The translations under genes and the position numbers were made by a program. Below the pieces are notes generated by a model. It was not told where the DNA came from. It searched no databases and saw nothing but the letters and a program-made list of their open reading frames with translations. Of a DNA stretch of 64,000 nucleotides, positions 15,391 to 23,613 are shown piece after piece; the first letter of the stretch is position 1, and the number at the start of each line of letters is the position of its first letter. Origin of the DNA: Pseudomonadota bacterium (GTDB lineage: Bacteria > Pseudomonadota > Alphaproteobacteria > Rhizobiales > Xanthobacteraceae); NCBI GenBank assembly GCA_023451825.1, contig JAEXYA010000052.1:40978-104977 (forward strand). Reading direction: 5' to 3'.

Positions 15391-16692
15391 TTATACATGC
15401 TCGTAAACGGTGCGCCCGCCCACGATGGTACGTACCACGCGGCCGGTGAAGCGCGACTCGTCGAATGGTGTGTTCTTGCATTGCGATTTCAGATCCGCGG
15501 GATCGAGCACCCACGGCACATCCGCATCAATGACCACGACATCGGCCACCGCGCCCGCACGCAGCGTGCCGCCGGGCAGGCCGAGCAGTTCGGCCGGCTT
15601 TGTCGACATCGCTGAAATCAACTGCGTCAGCGTGAGTTCGCCATTGTGGAGCAGGCGCAGGCCGGCGGAGAGCATGGTCTCGAGGCCGATGGCGCCGGGC
15701 TCCGCTTCGGCAAACGGCAACCGCTTGGTCTCGACGTCCTGCGGATTGTGATCGGACATGATGACGTCGATCAGGCCGGATGCGACCGCATCCACCAGCG
15801 CGCGGCGATCCTCTTCGGTGCGCAGCGGCGGCGAGAGTTTGAGATAGGAGCGATACGGCCCGATATCGTTCTCGTTCAGCGTCAGGTGATTGATCGACGC
15901 CGACGCGCTCACGCGCAGCCCCGCATCGCGGGCGCGCTTCAAAATCTCGATCGATTCCGCGCAGCTCACGGACGCCGCGTGATAGCGGCCGCCGGTCAGT
16001 GCCACCAAACGCATGTCGCGCTCCAGCATGATGGCTTCGGCGGCGGTGGGAATGCCGGTGAGGCCGAGCCGCGAGGCGCGCTCGCCTTCATTCATCACGC
16101 CTTCGCCGACCAGCGCCGGGTCTTCGGTGTAATGCACGATCAGCGCATCGAAATCGCGTGCGTAAGTCAGCGCACGGCGCATCACCTGCGCATTGGTGAC
16201 GCTCTTGTGGCCATCGGTGAATGCGACCGCGCCGGCCGCGCGGAGCAGGCCGAACTCAGTCATTTCGCGGCCTTCGAGGCCTTTGGTCAGTGCCGCCATC
16301 GGATGGATGTTGACGATGGCCGTATCGCGCGCACGGCGAAGGACAAAATCCACGGTGGCGGAATTGTCGATCGTCGGCGATGTATCCGGCTGGCAGATGA
16401 TCGTCGTGATGCCGCCGGCCGCAGCCGCATGGCTCGCCGAGGCAAAGGTCTCGCGGTGGCTGGCGCCGGGTTCGCCGACGAAGGCGCGCATGTCGATCAG
16501 GCCGGGGGCGACGACTTTGTTCGCGCAGTTGATCACCTCGGTGCCTTCGGGCACGCCGGCCGTGCCGATGCCGCGCTTGGCGTCGCGGATTACGCCATCG
16601 ACGATCAGGACGTCACCGGTGGTGTCGAGCGACTGCGACGGATCGATCAGGCGCGCATTGGCGAGGAGGAGGGGGCGGCGGTTGGTCAGCAT
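15391..16692 (-). CDS. pyrC: Dihydroorotase homologue lacking the HxH metal site (PyrC/PyrC'-like)
   Basis: 433 residues, amidohydrolase fold, usually annotated as dihydroorotase. In active type I enzymes the segment after PGLxD reads xHxHxREPG. Here residues 64-76 read GLIDMRAFVGEPG, so both metal-binding His are R69 and F71, and the substrate Arg is G73. The later HCED and HHL segments read HYTED and NHL. SDHNPQD is kept. These losses are what one sees in the non-catalytic PyrC' that scaffolds aspartate transcarbamoylase in pseudomonads. It is in one cluster with pyrB. I infer a structural partner of PyrB, with a real dihydroorotase elsewhere in the genome. Confidence 0.85.
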   Translation of the reverse strand: MLTNRRPLLLANARLIDPSQSLDTTGDVLIVDGVIRDAKRGIGTAGVPEGTEVINCANKVVAPGLIDMRAFVGEPGASHRETFASASHAAAAGGITTIICQPDTSPTIDNSATVDFVLRRARDTAIVNIHPMAALTKGLEGREMTEFGLLRAAGAVAFTDGHKSVTNAQVMRRALTYARDFDALIVHYTEDPALVGEGVMNEGERASRLGLTGIPTAAEAIMLERDMRLVALTGGRYHAASVSCAESIEILKRARDAGLRVSASASINHLTLNENDIGPYRSYLKLSPPLRTEEDRRALVDAVASGLIDVIMSDHNPQDVETKRLPFAEAEPGAIGLETMLSAGLRLLHNGELTLTQLISAMSTKPAELLGLPGGTLRAGAVADVVVIDADVPWVLDPADLKSQCKNTPFDESRFTGRVVRTIVGGRTVYEHV

Positions 16693-16696
16693 GATA

Positions 16697-16927
16697 TCAG
16701 CGCCGTTTCGAGATGATGGATTTGAGGATCGTGGTCCAGAACCAGACCGTGAGGGCGAAGGCTCCGGTTACACCCACGAAGATGAGCGTGAAGATGATGT
16801 TCTGCGTCGTAAAACCCTGCACATAGAGCATCACGCCGATAAAAATGCTGCCGAGCACCGCGACAAATCTCAGTTTCCGCTGCATCAGTCCGACGAGGAA
16901 TGACAGCAGCGTGTCCATGGCCGTCAC
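16697..16927 (-). CDS. Small two-helix membrane protein between pyrB and pyrC-like gene
   Basis: 76 residues. Two hydrophobic helices (FVAVLGSIFIGVMLYVQGF and IIFTLIFVGVTGAFALTVWF) are separated by a short TTQN loop, with a basic C-terminus. The start overlaps the pyrB stop by 4 bases, and the stop lies 4 bases upstream of the pyrC-like start, so it is firmly inside the operon. M4 (16918) is an alternative start. Function unknown; a role in pyrimidine metabolism is suggested only by position. Confidence 0.75.
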   Translation of the reverse strand: MTAMDTLLSFLVGLMQRKLRFVAVLGSIFIGVMLYVQGFTTQNIIFTLIFVGVTGAFALTVWFWTTILKSIISKRR

Positions 16928-17886
16928 GCATTCGGCAGGTTGCGCGCCAGCGCTTCTAGCACCGCCATGCGCACGGCGACACCCATTTCCACCTGTTCGC
17001 GGATCAGCGACTGCGCGCCGTCAGCGACAAGCGAGTCGATCTCGACGCCGCGATTCATCGGGCCGGGATGCATCACCAGCGCGTCAGGTTTTGCGTAAGA
17101 CAGCTTCTTCTGGTCGAGGCCGAAATACTGGAAATACTCGCCCGACGAGGGGACGAAAGAACCATTCATGCGCTCGCGCTGCAGACGCAGCATCATCACG
17201 ATATCGGCGCCGTTGAGGCCCTCGCGCATGTCGCGCATCACTTCCACGCCCATGCGCTCGATGCCCGGCGGCAGCAGCGTGGAGGGGCCGACCACACGGA
17301 CGCGCGCGCCCATCGTGTTCAGCAGGATGATGTTGGAGCGCGCCACGCGCGAATGCAGCACGTCGCCGCAGATGGCGATCACGAGGCCTTCGATCCTGCC
17401 CTTGTTGCGGCGGATGGTGAGTGCATCGAGCAGCGCCTGGGTCGGATGCTCATGCGCGCCGTCGCCGGCATTGATCACGGAGCCATCGACTTTGCGCGCC
17501 AGGAGTTCGACGGCACCGGAGGCGTGATGGCGCATCACCAGAATATCCGGATGCATCGCATTCAGCGTCATCGCGGTGTCGATCAGCGTCTCGCCCTTCT
17601 TGATGGAGGACGAGGCCACCGACATGTTCATGACATCGGCGCCGAGCCGCTTGCCGGCGAGTTCGAACGACGACTGCGTGCGCGTCGAATTCTCGAAGAA
17701 CAGGTTGATCTGGGTGCGGCCGCGCAGCGAGGAGCGCTTTTTGTCGACTTGCCGGTTCAGCTCGACATATTCCTCGGACAGGTCGAGGAGGCCGGTGATC
17801 TCGGCGGCTTTCAGGCCTTCGATCCCCAGCAGATGCCGGTGCGCGAAGACGAAACTGGATTTGGGGGCGCTGGTCATTAAAGCCAA
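16924..17886 (-). CDS. pyrB: Aspartate carbamoyltransferase catalytic subunit
   Basis: 320 residues. Carbamoyl-phosphate site FFENSTRTQSSFELA (about 63-77), MRHHASGAVELLA, the HPTQALLDALTI motif and the C-terminal HPGPMNRGVEID are the standard ATCase signatures. It joins carbamoyl phosphate and aspartate to carbamoyl aspartate in pyrimidine synthesis. No PyrI regulatory subunit is present. The degenerate PyrC-like protein downstream may take a scaffold role. The start at 17886 gives an N-terminal extension of about 10 residues; M4 is an alternative. Confidence 0.96.
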   Translation of the reverse strand: MALMTSAPKSSFVFAHRHLLGIEGLKAAEITGLLDLSEEYVELNRQVDKKRSSLRGRTQINLFFENSTRTQSSFELAGKRLGADVMNMSVASSSIKKGETLIDTAMTLNAMHPDILVMRHHASGAVELLARKVDGSVINAGDGAHEHPTQALLDALTIRRNKGRIEGLVIAICGDVLHSRVARSNIILLNTMGARVRVVGPSTLLPPGIERMGVEVMRDMREGLNGADIVMMLRLQRERMNGSFVPSSGEYFQYFGLDQKKLSYAKPDALVMHPGPMNRGVEIDSLVADGAQSLIREQVEMGVAVRMAVLEALARNLPNA

Positions 17887-18003
17887 ATCCTATAGGGCGC
17901 GTTGCCGCAGGGGGCAAGCGCGGATCGCCGGGTTCCGGGTTATCCCCCGGGATGTGGGTGTCATGGTAGAATTGCAATAATTCCGATCTGACCCACCCCC
18001 CAG

Positions 18004-18115
18004 CCCTCATGGTGAGGAGCGGCCTCTTGGCCGCGTCTCGAACCATGGCTGCAGGCTCCGGAGCCCGGCCATTTCATGGTTCGAGACGGCGCTCCGCGCC
18101 TCCTCACCATGAGGG
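18004..18115. repeat. Dispersed palindromic repeat, TCATGGTGAGGAG family, copy 2
   Basis: Starts CCCTCATGGTGAGGAGCGG and ends GCCTCCTCACCATGAGGG, with inner TCTCGAACCATGG and CATGGTTCGAGA arms. The whole unit is one long near-perfect palindrome. It is related to 1747-1881. Confidence 0.8.
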
Positions 18116-18128
18116 CGGAGTATTCGGC

Positions 18129-18203
18129 CGTAGGGCGGATGAGCGCAGCGTCATCCGCCACTTCGGCTCCGCGGCGGATTACGCTACGCTCATCCGCCCT
18201 ACG
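18129..18203. repeat. Palindrome CGTAGGGCGGATGAGCG type
   Basis: CGTAGGGCGGATGAGCG at the left is mirrored by CGCTCATCCGCCCTACG at the right, a 17-bp perfect inverted repeat. A TTTTT run follows on the plus strand. Together with the preceding repeat it fills 17887-18218 between pyrB and the caspase-like gene. No gene was seen in that stretch. Confidence 0.85.
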
Positions 18204-18218
18204 TTTTTGCGAGATTCC

Positions 18219-19619
18219 ATGATGACGCAAATGTCTCGATGGTCCGTGCTTGCCGCCTTCGCGCTGCTGCTGTGTGCCACCTCCGCCCATGCCAAGCGCG
18301 TGGCGCTGGTGATCGGCAATGACGTCTATACCAACATGCCTGCCGCCCAGCAGTTGCAGAAGGCCGTCAACGACGCCCGCACCATCGGCCGTGCGCTCAC
18401 CGCGCTCGGTTTCGACGTCACCATCGGCACCAATCTCGGCCGCCAGGCCATGGTGGACCGGCTGTCTGATTTCACCGCCAAACTCGCACCCGGCGACACC
18501 GCGGCGCTGTTCTTCGCCGGCCATGGCGTCGCCATCGGCGGCGTCAATTATCTCGTGCCATCGGATGTGCCGCCGGTGAACGAAGGCGCCGAAGCACGCG
18601 TTCGCGGCGCCTCGCTGGCGGAGCCGGATATCATCGCGGAAATCCAGGCGAAATCCGTCAGCGTGGCCTTGCTGGTGATCGATGCCTGTCGCGACAATCC
18701 GTTTCCACGCAATGCCGGCCGCTCCATCGGCAGTTCGCGCGGCCTGGCCGATGCAAAACCGGCCCGCGGAATCTTCACGATCTATTCCGCCGGCATCGGC
18801 CAGACCGCGCTGGATCGCCTGACCGATAAAGACCCCGAACCGAATTCGGTCTTTACCCGCATCTTCGCCGAGGAACTGGTGAAGCCCAACCTGCATCTCG
18901 GCGATCTCGCGGTGGAGACCCGCGAGCGCGTGGCGGCACTGGCACTGCGCGCCACCGATCGCGCCGGCAATCCGGCGCCGCATGAACAGACGCCGGCCTA
19001 TTACGACCAGACACTCGGCGGTCGCATCTATCTCGCCGGCACCTCCGTCGATGCGCCGAAAGTGGCTGCGGCGCCGTCCCCGCCGCGCGTTGATGTCGCT
19101 GCGATTGCGCCGAAGCAGGTCGAAGCCGAACGTGCCGCGAGCCTGCCGCGACCGGGGGCGCCGAACGAGGTCTGCGCGCGCAATGGTGCGGAGACCTATT
19201 GCGTCTCGTCGGTGCTGCCCGGCCAGTTCAACAATGCCTATGGGCCTGCCAATCTGTTCAGCGGCCCGCAAGGCGTTGCGTGGGTTGAAGGAAGGTCCGG
19301 GCAGGGCGTCGGTGAATGGATCACGGTTGAATTCGACAGCCTGCGCCGCGTGAGCTCCTTCGTATTCCGCAACGGCTATCAGAAGGACGACGACATCTAT
19401 CGCAAGAACGGCCGCGTGAAGCGCCTGCTGCTGCAGACATCCAATGGTGCGCGCATCCCGCTCGAACTGGACGATCGCTCCGGCGTGCAGACATGGACGC
19501 TGACCACGCCGGTGGAAGCCCAGTGGCTGAAATTCGTGATCGACGAGGTCTATCCCGGCAGCCGTTACTCCGACACGGCTTTGAGCAAGCTCACCGTCAA
19601 TTCGGAGCGCATCCGATGA
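18219..19619 (+). CDS. Secreted caspase-family (metacaspase-like) protein with C-terminal discoidin-like domain
   Basis: 466 residues from ATG 18219. A signal peptide (RWSVLAAFALLLCATSAHA) leads into a caspase p20 fold. RVALVIGNDVYTN is the first strand, AALFFAGHGVAIGG carries the catalytic His, and LLVIDACRDNPFP carries the catalytic Cys. After a Pro/Ala linker (about 285-315) the last 150 residues (CARNGAETYCVSS...) look like a beta-sandwich of the NADase-type glycan-binding/discoidin kind. It is exported, so periplasmic or surface proteolysis is likely; the substrate is unknown. The gene overlaps the dipeptidase gene by ATGA. Confidence 0.88.
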   Translation: MMTQMSRWSVLAAFALLLCATSAHAKRVALVIGNDVYTNMPAAQQLQKAVNDARTIGRALTALGFDVTIGTNLGRQAMVDRLSDFTAKLAPGDTAALFFAGHGVAIGGVNYLVPSDVPPVNEGAEARVRGASLAEPDIIAEIQAKSVSVALLVIDACRDNPFPRNAGRSIGSSRGLADAKPARGIFTIYSAGIGQTALDRLTDKDPEPNSVFTRIFAEELVKPNLHLGDLAVETRERVAALALRATDRAGNPAPHEQTPAYYDQTLGGRIYLAGTSVDAPKVAAAPSPPRVDVAAIAPKQVEAERAASLPRPGAPNEVCARNGAETYCVSSVLPGQFNNAYGPANLFSGPQGVAWVEGRSGQGVGEWITVEFDSLRRVSSFVFRNGYQKDDDIYRKNGRVKRLLLQTSNGARIPLELDDRSGVQTWTLTTPVEAQWLKFVIDEVYPGSRYSDTALSKLTVNSERIR

Positions 19620-20356
19620 TGCGCCGGCTTGTGGTGACGGCCCTCATTGCTATCTGCGCGCCGGCATCGGCTCAGGCACTGCCGGATGATTTCGTGTTTC
19701 TGCGCGATATCGATCCCGGCATCCAGCAGGACATCCGCTATGCCGGCGTCAATAACTTCGTCGGCCGCAAGCTCGTCGGCTATGACGCTGCCGAATGCGT
19801 GGTGAAGCGATCGGTCGGGCAGGCGCTCGCAAAAGTGCAGCAGGAGCTGAAAGCGCAGAACCTGTCGCTCAAGATGCTCGACTGCTATCGCCCGACGCGC
19901 GCCTCGCGTGACATGGTGGCCTGGGCGCAGGACGGCAACGAGACGCCGGCGCAGAAACGATACAATCCGTCCTTCAACAAGGCCGACCTGTTTCGCCTCG
20001 GCTATATCGCCGAACGCTCCGGGCATTCCACCGGTGCCGCCGTCGATCTCACGCTGGTCGATCTCCGCGCGCCGGGATCACCGCCGTTCGATCCTGCGAA
20101 GGCCTATGGCAATTGCATTGCCTCCGAGGCCCAGCGCGCGCCGGAAGCGAGTGTCGACATGGGCACGGGTTATGATTGCTCGGACGCGAAAGCGTGGACC
20201 GCATCGCGCGCGATCAGCGCGCCGCAACGTCGCTGGCGCGACATCCTCGTGACCACCATGCGCAAGCAGGGATTCGTGAACTATTCGAAAGAGTGGTGGC
20301 ACTTCTCAATGCCGGGTGTCGGCACGAAGGCGTATGATTTTCCGATCAGGCGATGA
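19616..20356 (+). CDS. D-alanyl-D-alanine dipeptidase (VanX/DdpX family), periplasmic
   Basis: 246 residues with a signal peptide (MMRRLVVTALIAICAPASAQA). The zinc-site signatures are SGHSTGAAVDLTL (His, Asp) and KEWWHFSMP (catalytic Glu, His), both as in VanX. MLDCYRPTRAS is also typical. Such enzymes cleave D-Ala-D-Ala; in bacteria without vancomycin resistance they recycle or scavenge the dipeptide from cell-wall turnover. The ATG lies inside the end of the caspase-like gene (ATGA overlap), so the two are translationally coupled. Confidence 0.92.
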   Translation: MMRRLVVTALIAICAPASAQALPDDFVFLRDIDPGIQQDIRYAGVNNFVGRKLVGYDAAECVVKRSVGQALAKVQQELKAQNLSLKMLDCYRPTRASRDMVAWAQDGNETPAQKRYNPSFNKADLFRLGYIAERSGHSTGAAVDLTLVDLRAPGSPPFDPAKAYGNCIASEAQRAPEASVDMGTGYDCSDAKAWTASRAISAPQRRWRDILVTTMRKQGFVNYSKEWWHFSMPGVGTKAYDFPIRR

Positions 20357-20366
20357 AAACTCGGTG

Positions 20367-20463
20367 CCGTAGGATGGGTTGAGCGCAGCGAAAACCCATC
20401 ACTTTGCTCTCGTGGAAAGCTCCAACGATGGGTTTTCGCGAAGACGCTCAACCCATCCTACGG
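20367..20463. repeat. Dispersed palindrome, GGATGGGTTGAGCG family, copy 1
   Basis: CCGTAGGATGGGTTGAGCG at the left and CGCTCAACCCATCCTACGG at the right form a 19-bp inverted repeat. GAAAACCCATC and GATGGGTTTTCG form a second inner arm pair. Related shorter copies are at 28527-28578 and 33558-33608. Confidence 0.85.
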
Positions 20464-20536
20464 CTCCGCGCCTCGTATTACTCTCCGATCCAGCGTAAAA
20501 TGATTCGCAACACGCTCCATCTGCCGGAACATCCCG

Positions 20537-22183
20537 ATGACGTCTCCCATCTCCGCCAAACATGCGGTGCTCAACCAGTCGCCGCCCTTCGAGGACGTCA
20601 ATCTGTTCGAGCTGGACCGGCCGCTGGTCGATGCGCTCGCTTTCAACGATGCCTCCAGCGCCTTCATCGCGCATTCCGATTTCGGCAAGCAGTGGGGCTC
20701 GGCCGAGATGGCCAATCGCGCGCGCTTGGCCAATGAGAACACGCCGAAACTGCGCAGTTTCGACGCGCGCGGCAATCGCCGCGACGAGGTCGATTTTCAT
20801 CCGGCCTATCATGAGCTGATGACAGCGAGCGTCGCGGCCGGCATCCACAACTCGACCTGGACCGCGGACGGCAAGCCCAGGGGCCGCGCATCCGAGACCA
20901 TCCGTGCCGCAAAGTTCTACATGGCCGCGCAGGTCGAGACGGGACATCTGTGTCCCATCACCATGACGCGCGCCGCGGTGGGCGCGCTCGTCTCGCAGCC
21001 GGATGTGCTGGCGCAGGCGATGCCGATCATCGGCAGCAGCACTTATGATCCGAGCTTCAAGCCGTGGCTTGAGAAATCCGGCATGACCCTCGGCATGGGC
21101 ATGACCGAGCGCCAGGGCGGCACGGATGTGCGCACCAACTTGACCATGGCCAAGCGCGATGGCGATGCCTTCCAGATCACCGGCCACAAATGGTTCATGT
21201 CGGCGCCGATGTGCGACGCCTTCCTCGTGCTGGCGCAGGAAGAGGGCGGCCTCAGCTGCTTCTTCATGCCGCGTTTCCGACCGGATGGATCGCTCAACGC
21301 GCTGAATTTCCAGAGGCTGAAAGACAAGCTCGGCAATCGCTCCAATGCCTCATCGGAGGTCGAATTCAATGACGCCTATGCGCTGCGCGTCGGCGAGGAG
21401 GGCAAGGGCATCCGCACCATCATCCAGATGGTGCAACTGACGCGGCAGGACTGCGCCATCGCCTCGGCCGGACTGATGCGCTCGGGTCTCGTCCATGCGC
21501 TGCATCACGCCCGCCATCGCAGCGTGTTCCAGAAACATCTCGCCGATCAGCCGATGATGCACAGCGTGCTCGCCGACATGGCGCTGCATGTGGAGGCGAC
21601 GACGGCGCTGGTGATGCGTCTCTGCCGTGCCTTCGACCAGGCGGCTGAGGATGCGACCGAAGCCGCTTACATGCGCTTCCTCACGCCGGTCGTAAAATAC
21701 TGGGTCTGCAAGTCCGCGCCGGGCTTCCTCTATGAAGCGATGGAGTGCCTCGGCGGCAATGGCTACGTGGAAGAGGGAATCCTTGCACGGCATTATCGCG
21801 AGGCGCCGGTCAATGCGATCTGGGAGGGTTCGGGCAATGTCATGTGTCTCGATGTCCTCCGGGCGCTGTCACGCGAGGGCGATGCAGCTACCGGCGTGCT
21901 GCAGGAGCTGATGCAGGAGACACACGGACTGCCCGGCGCGTCCGATGTGGCGTCCTTTGTGATCCGCTGCCTGCTGCGGCCGGACAGCGAACGCGTCGCG
22001 CGTCAGGCCGTGGAGGCGCTGGCGATGCTGGCGGCGGCCGCCGCGCTCAACATGATCCATCCGCCCCATGCGGAACTGTTTGCCCGGACGCGCCTCGACG
22101 GCCCGCGCAGCATGCTTTATGGCGCGGCGGAATTTACCGAGGCGCAGGCCCGCGGATTGCTTGAACGGGCGCTGCCGCTGTGA
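20537..22183 (+). CDS. aidB: AidB-type acyl-CoA dehydrogenase
   Basis: 548 residues, the size of E. coli AidB (about 540). Shared marks are HAVLNQSPPFEDVNLFE at the start, GHLCPITMTRAA, GMGMTERQGGTDVRTN (flavin-binding), LKDKLGNRSNASSEVEF and IWEGSGNVMCLDVLRAL. In E. coli AidB is part of the Ada regulon and protects DNA against alkylation; its FAD site is accessible but its real substrate is unsettled. No ada or alkB is adjacent here. It overlaps the next gene by 4 bases (GTGA). Confidence 0.92.
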   Translation: MTSPISAKHAVLNQSPPFEDVNLFELDRPLVDALAFNDASSAFIAHSDFGKQWGSAEMANRARLANENTPKLRSFDARGNRRDEVDFHPAYHELMTASVAAGIHNSTWTADGKPRGRASETIRAAKFYMAAQVETGHLCPITMTRAAVGALVSQPDVLAQAMPIIGSSTYDPSFKPWLEKSGMTLGMGMTERQGGTDVRTNLTMAKRDGDAFQITGHKWFMSAPMCDAFLVLAQEEGGLSCFFMPRFRPDGSLNALNFQRLKDKLGNRSNASSEVEFNDAYALRVGEEGKGIRTIIQMVQLTRQDCAIASAGLMRSGLVHALHHARHRSVFQKHLADQPMMHSVLADMALHVEATTALVMRLCRAFDQAAEDATEAAYMRFLTPVVKYWVCKSAPGFLYEAMECLGGNGYVEEGILARHYREAPVNAIWEGSGNVMCLDVLRALSREGDAATGVLQELMQETHGLPGASDVASFVIRCLLRPDSERVARQAVEALAMLAAAAALNMIHPPHAELFARTRLDGPRSMLYGAAEFTEAQARGLLERALPL

Positions 22184-22965
22184 CGTCGCCCGATACGCCT
22201 GCACCGGCCGATCTGCCACCCGCTGCCAAACCACCGCGGGTCTGGAAATTCTGGGGCACCACGCTATGGGGCGTGCTGGCCTTCGCGGCGATGTCGCTCG
22301 GCCAACTCACGGTGGTCGCCTTTGAGGTGATCCGCAGCGGCGAGCCGATCGATCTCGGGCTGATTGTGAAGGCGGTCAGCAGCGGGACCACGGTGGCGCT
22401 CTCGGTGATCATGGGGCTGCCCGCTGTGTGTCTCGCGCTGTGGCTCGCGATCCGTCTCGCGCGAAACTCCTTCACCGATTATCTCGGGCTTCGCGGCACC
22501 TCATGGAAGAACTGGCTGCTCGGCACCGCGGCGTTGATCGCTCTGGTCGGCGCATGGGAGGTCATGGCGAAGCTCGCGGGGCAGAAGTCCGCACCCGGCT
22601 TCATGCTCGATGTGGTGAAATCGGCGCAGGCTGACGGCACGCTCTGGCTGCTGGTGATCGCGCTCACGGCAGGTGCTGCGATCACCGAGGAAATTCTCGC
22701 GCGTGGTTTTCTCTATCGCGGTTGGTCGGAATCGTTCCTGCGGCCGGTCGGTGCCATTGTCTTGTCGTCGCTGGTGTGGACGGCGATGCATGCCCAGTAT
22801 TACGACCCCTTCCTGTTTTCGCAGGTTTTCACCATGGGTCTGCTGTTCGGCTATCTGCGCCACCGCAGCGGCTCGACCTGGCTGACCATCTGGCTCCACG
22901 CCTTGAACAATTTTGCTGCGACGGTGCAGACACTGCTGATCATGAAGGGTGTTATTTCGCTGTAA
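22180..22965 (+). CDS. CPBP family intramembrane glutamic endopeptidase
   Basis: 261 residues, GTG start overlapping the aidB stop. Six to eight hydrophobic helices are visible. The Abi/CPBP motifs are present: EEILARGFLYRGW (motif 1, about 169-181), WTAMHAQYYDPFLF (motif 2 His) and WLTIWLHALNNF (motif 3). The family includes Rce1-type prenyl-protein proteases and bacteriocin self-immunity factors. The substrate is unknown. The overlap with aidB implies coupled expression. Confidence 0.9.
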   Translation: MTSPDTPAPADLPPAAKPPRVWKFWGTTLWGVLAFAAMSLGQLTVVAFEVIRSGEPIDLGLIVKAVSSGTTVALSVIMGLPAVCLALWLAIRLARNSFTDYLGLRGTSWKNWLLGTAALIALVGAWEVMAKLAGQKSAPGFMLDVVKSAQADGTLWLLVIALTAGAAITEEILARGFLYRGWSESFLRPVGAIVLSSLVWTAMHAQYYDPFLFSQVFTMGLLFGYLRHRSGSTWLTIWLHALNNFAATVQTLLIMKGVISL

Positions 22966-23305
22966 CCTTTCCAAGGTCTCGTGCTGCCCTGGCGAGCGTA
23001 GCTGCCTCGGTCATCTGCCCGCGAAGGCCTACAGCGTTGATACGCATCACCAGCCCGGTCACCGTTGACGCATTGTCTTTTACCGGCTGGCTTTTGAAGG
23101 TGCCGGGCTCGACTTCGGTCACGAAGACCATTTCGGCTGACGTCTCGCTCATCAGCGATGCCGGGCCAATCTCAGAGTTTGTTGGTTCCGAAGCGATCTT
23201 GGCTTTGCGCCTGTTCAGCCGGCGCTTCGTCGACAGCCCCATGCCGACGACCGCGAGAGTCACGATCACGGGAGCTGCATAAGCGAGGATCTGGGCGTTA
23301 GTCAC
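22952..23305 (-). CDS. Single-pass membrane protein of the duplicated module (gene B, copy 2)
   Basis: 117 residues. N-terminal helix ILAYAAPVIVTLAVVGMGL is followed by STKRRLNRRKAK, so the body is probably cytoplasmic. It is shorter than its relative at 12106-12600 but has the same order: hydrophobic start, basic patch, then a middle section with F(V/S)xxxFxxxP-like spacing (FKSQPVKDN vs FKPIAASEQ). GTG start inside the end of gene A copy 2 (GTGACTAA, 8 bases), exactly as in copy 1. It converges on the CPBP gene with a 14-base 3' overlap. Function unknown. Confidence 0.65.
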   Translation of the reverse strand: MTNAQILAYAAPVIVTLAVVGMGLSTKRRLNRRKAKIASEPTNSEIGPASLMSETSAEMVFVTEVEPGTFKSQPVKDNASTVTGLVMRINAVGLRGQMTEAATLARAARDLGKVTAK

Positions 23306-23528
23306 TTTCGAGCCCTCCGACGAACCATTGCCCCACTCGATGTAGGATAAGCCCCATCGTGGCGCAAATCACGAGGAGAATGGCGTCGGGCTGGATGGTG
23401 TTCTGGGCTCCCGTGTAGAAGCTCACCATTGGCAGGATGACCCGCCTGCGATCAAGGCTATGGCGACCCCGTTCGCCAGGTTCGCCGACAGTTTCAGGCT
23501 TTCGTTATGGACTTGGTCGATGGCCAAT
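23298..23528 (-). pseudogene. Small membrane protein of the duplicated module (gene A, copy 2), frameshifted
   Basis: Starts at TTG 23528 after GGAGGAACGA. Translation runs AIDQVHNESLKLSANLANG and VAIALIAGG, then hits a stop (SSCQW*). Restoring one base in the GGCGGGTCATCC run continues with ILPMVSFYTGAQ and ILLVICATMGLILHRVGQWF, ending with TAA at 23298. This matches copy 1 (12593-12832) along its whole length. So it is either a recent single-base deletion or a sequencing error. Confidence 0.7.
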
Positions 23529-23613
23529 CGTTCCTCCAACGCCCTCGGTTACAGGGAAGCTGGAAACGACTTTACTGATTTTGCAGCCGTTAAACACCCT
23601 TAAGTTGTATATT

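Noticed and set aside
17961..19271. 436-codon minus-strand ORF
   Set aside because: Antisense to the caspase-like gene, no ribosome site; its end runs into a palindrome.
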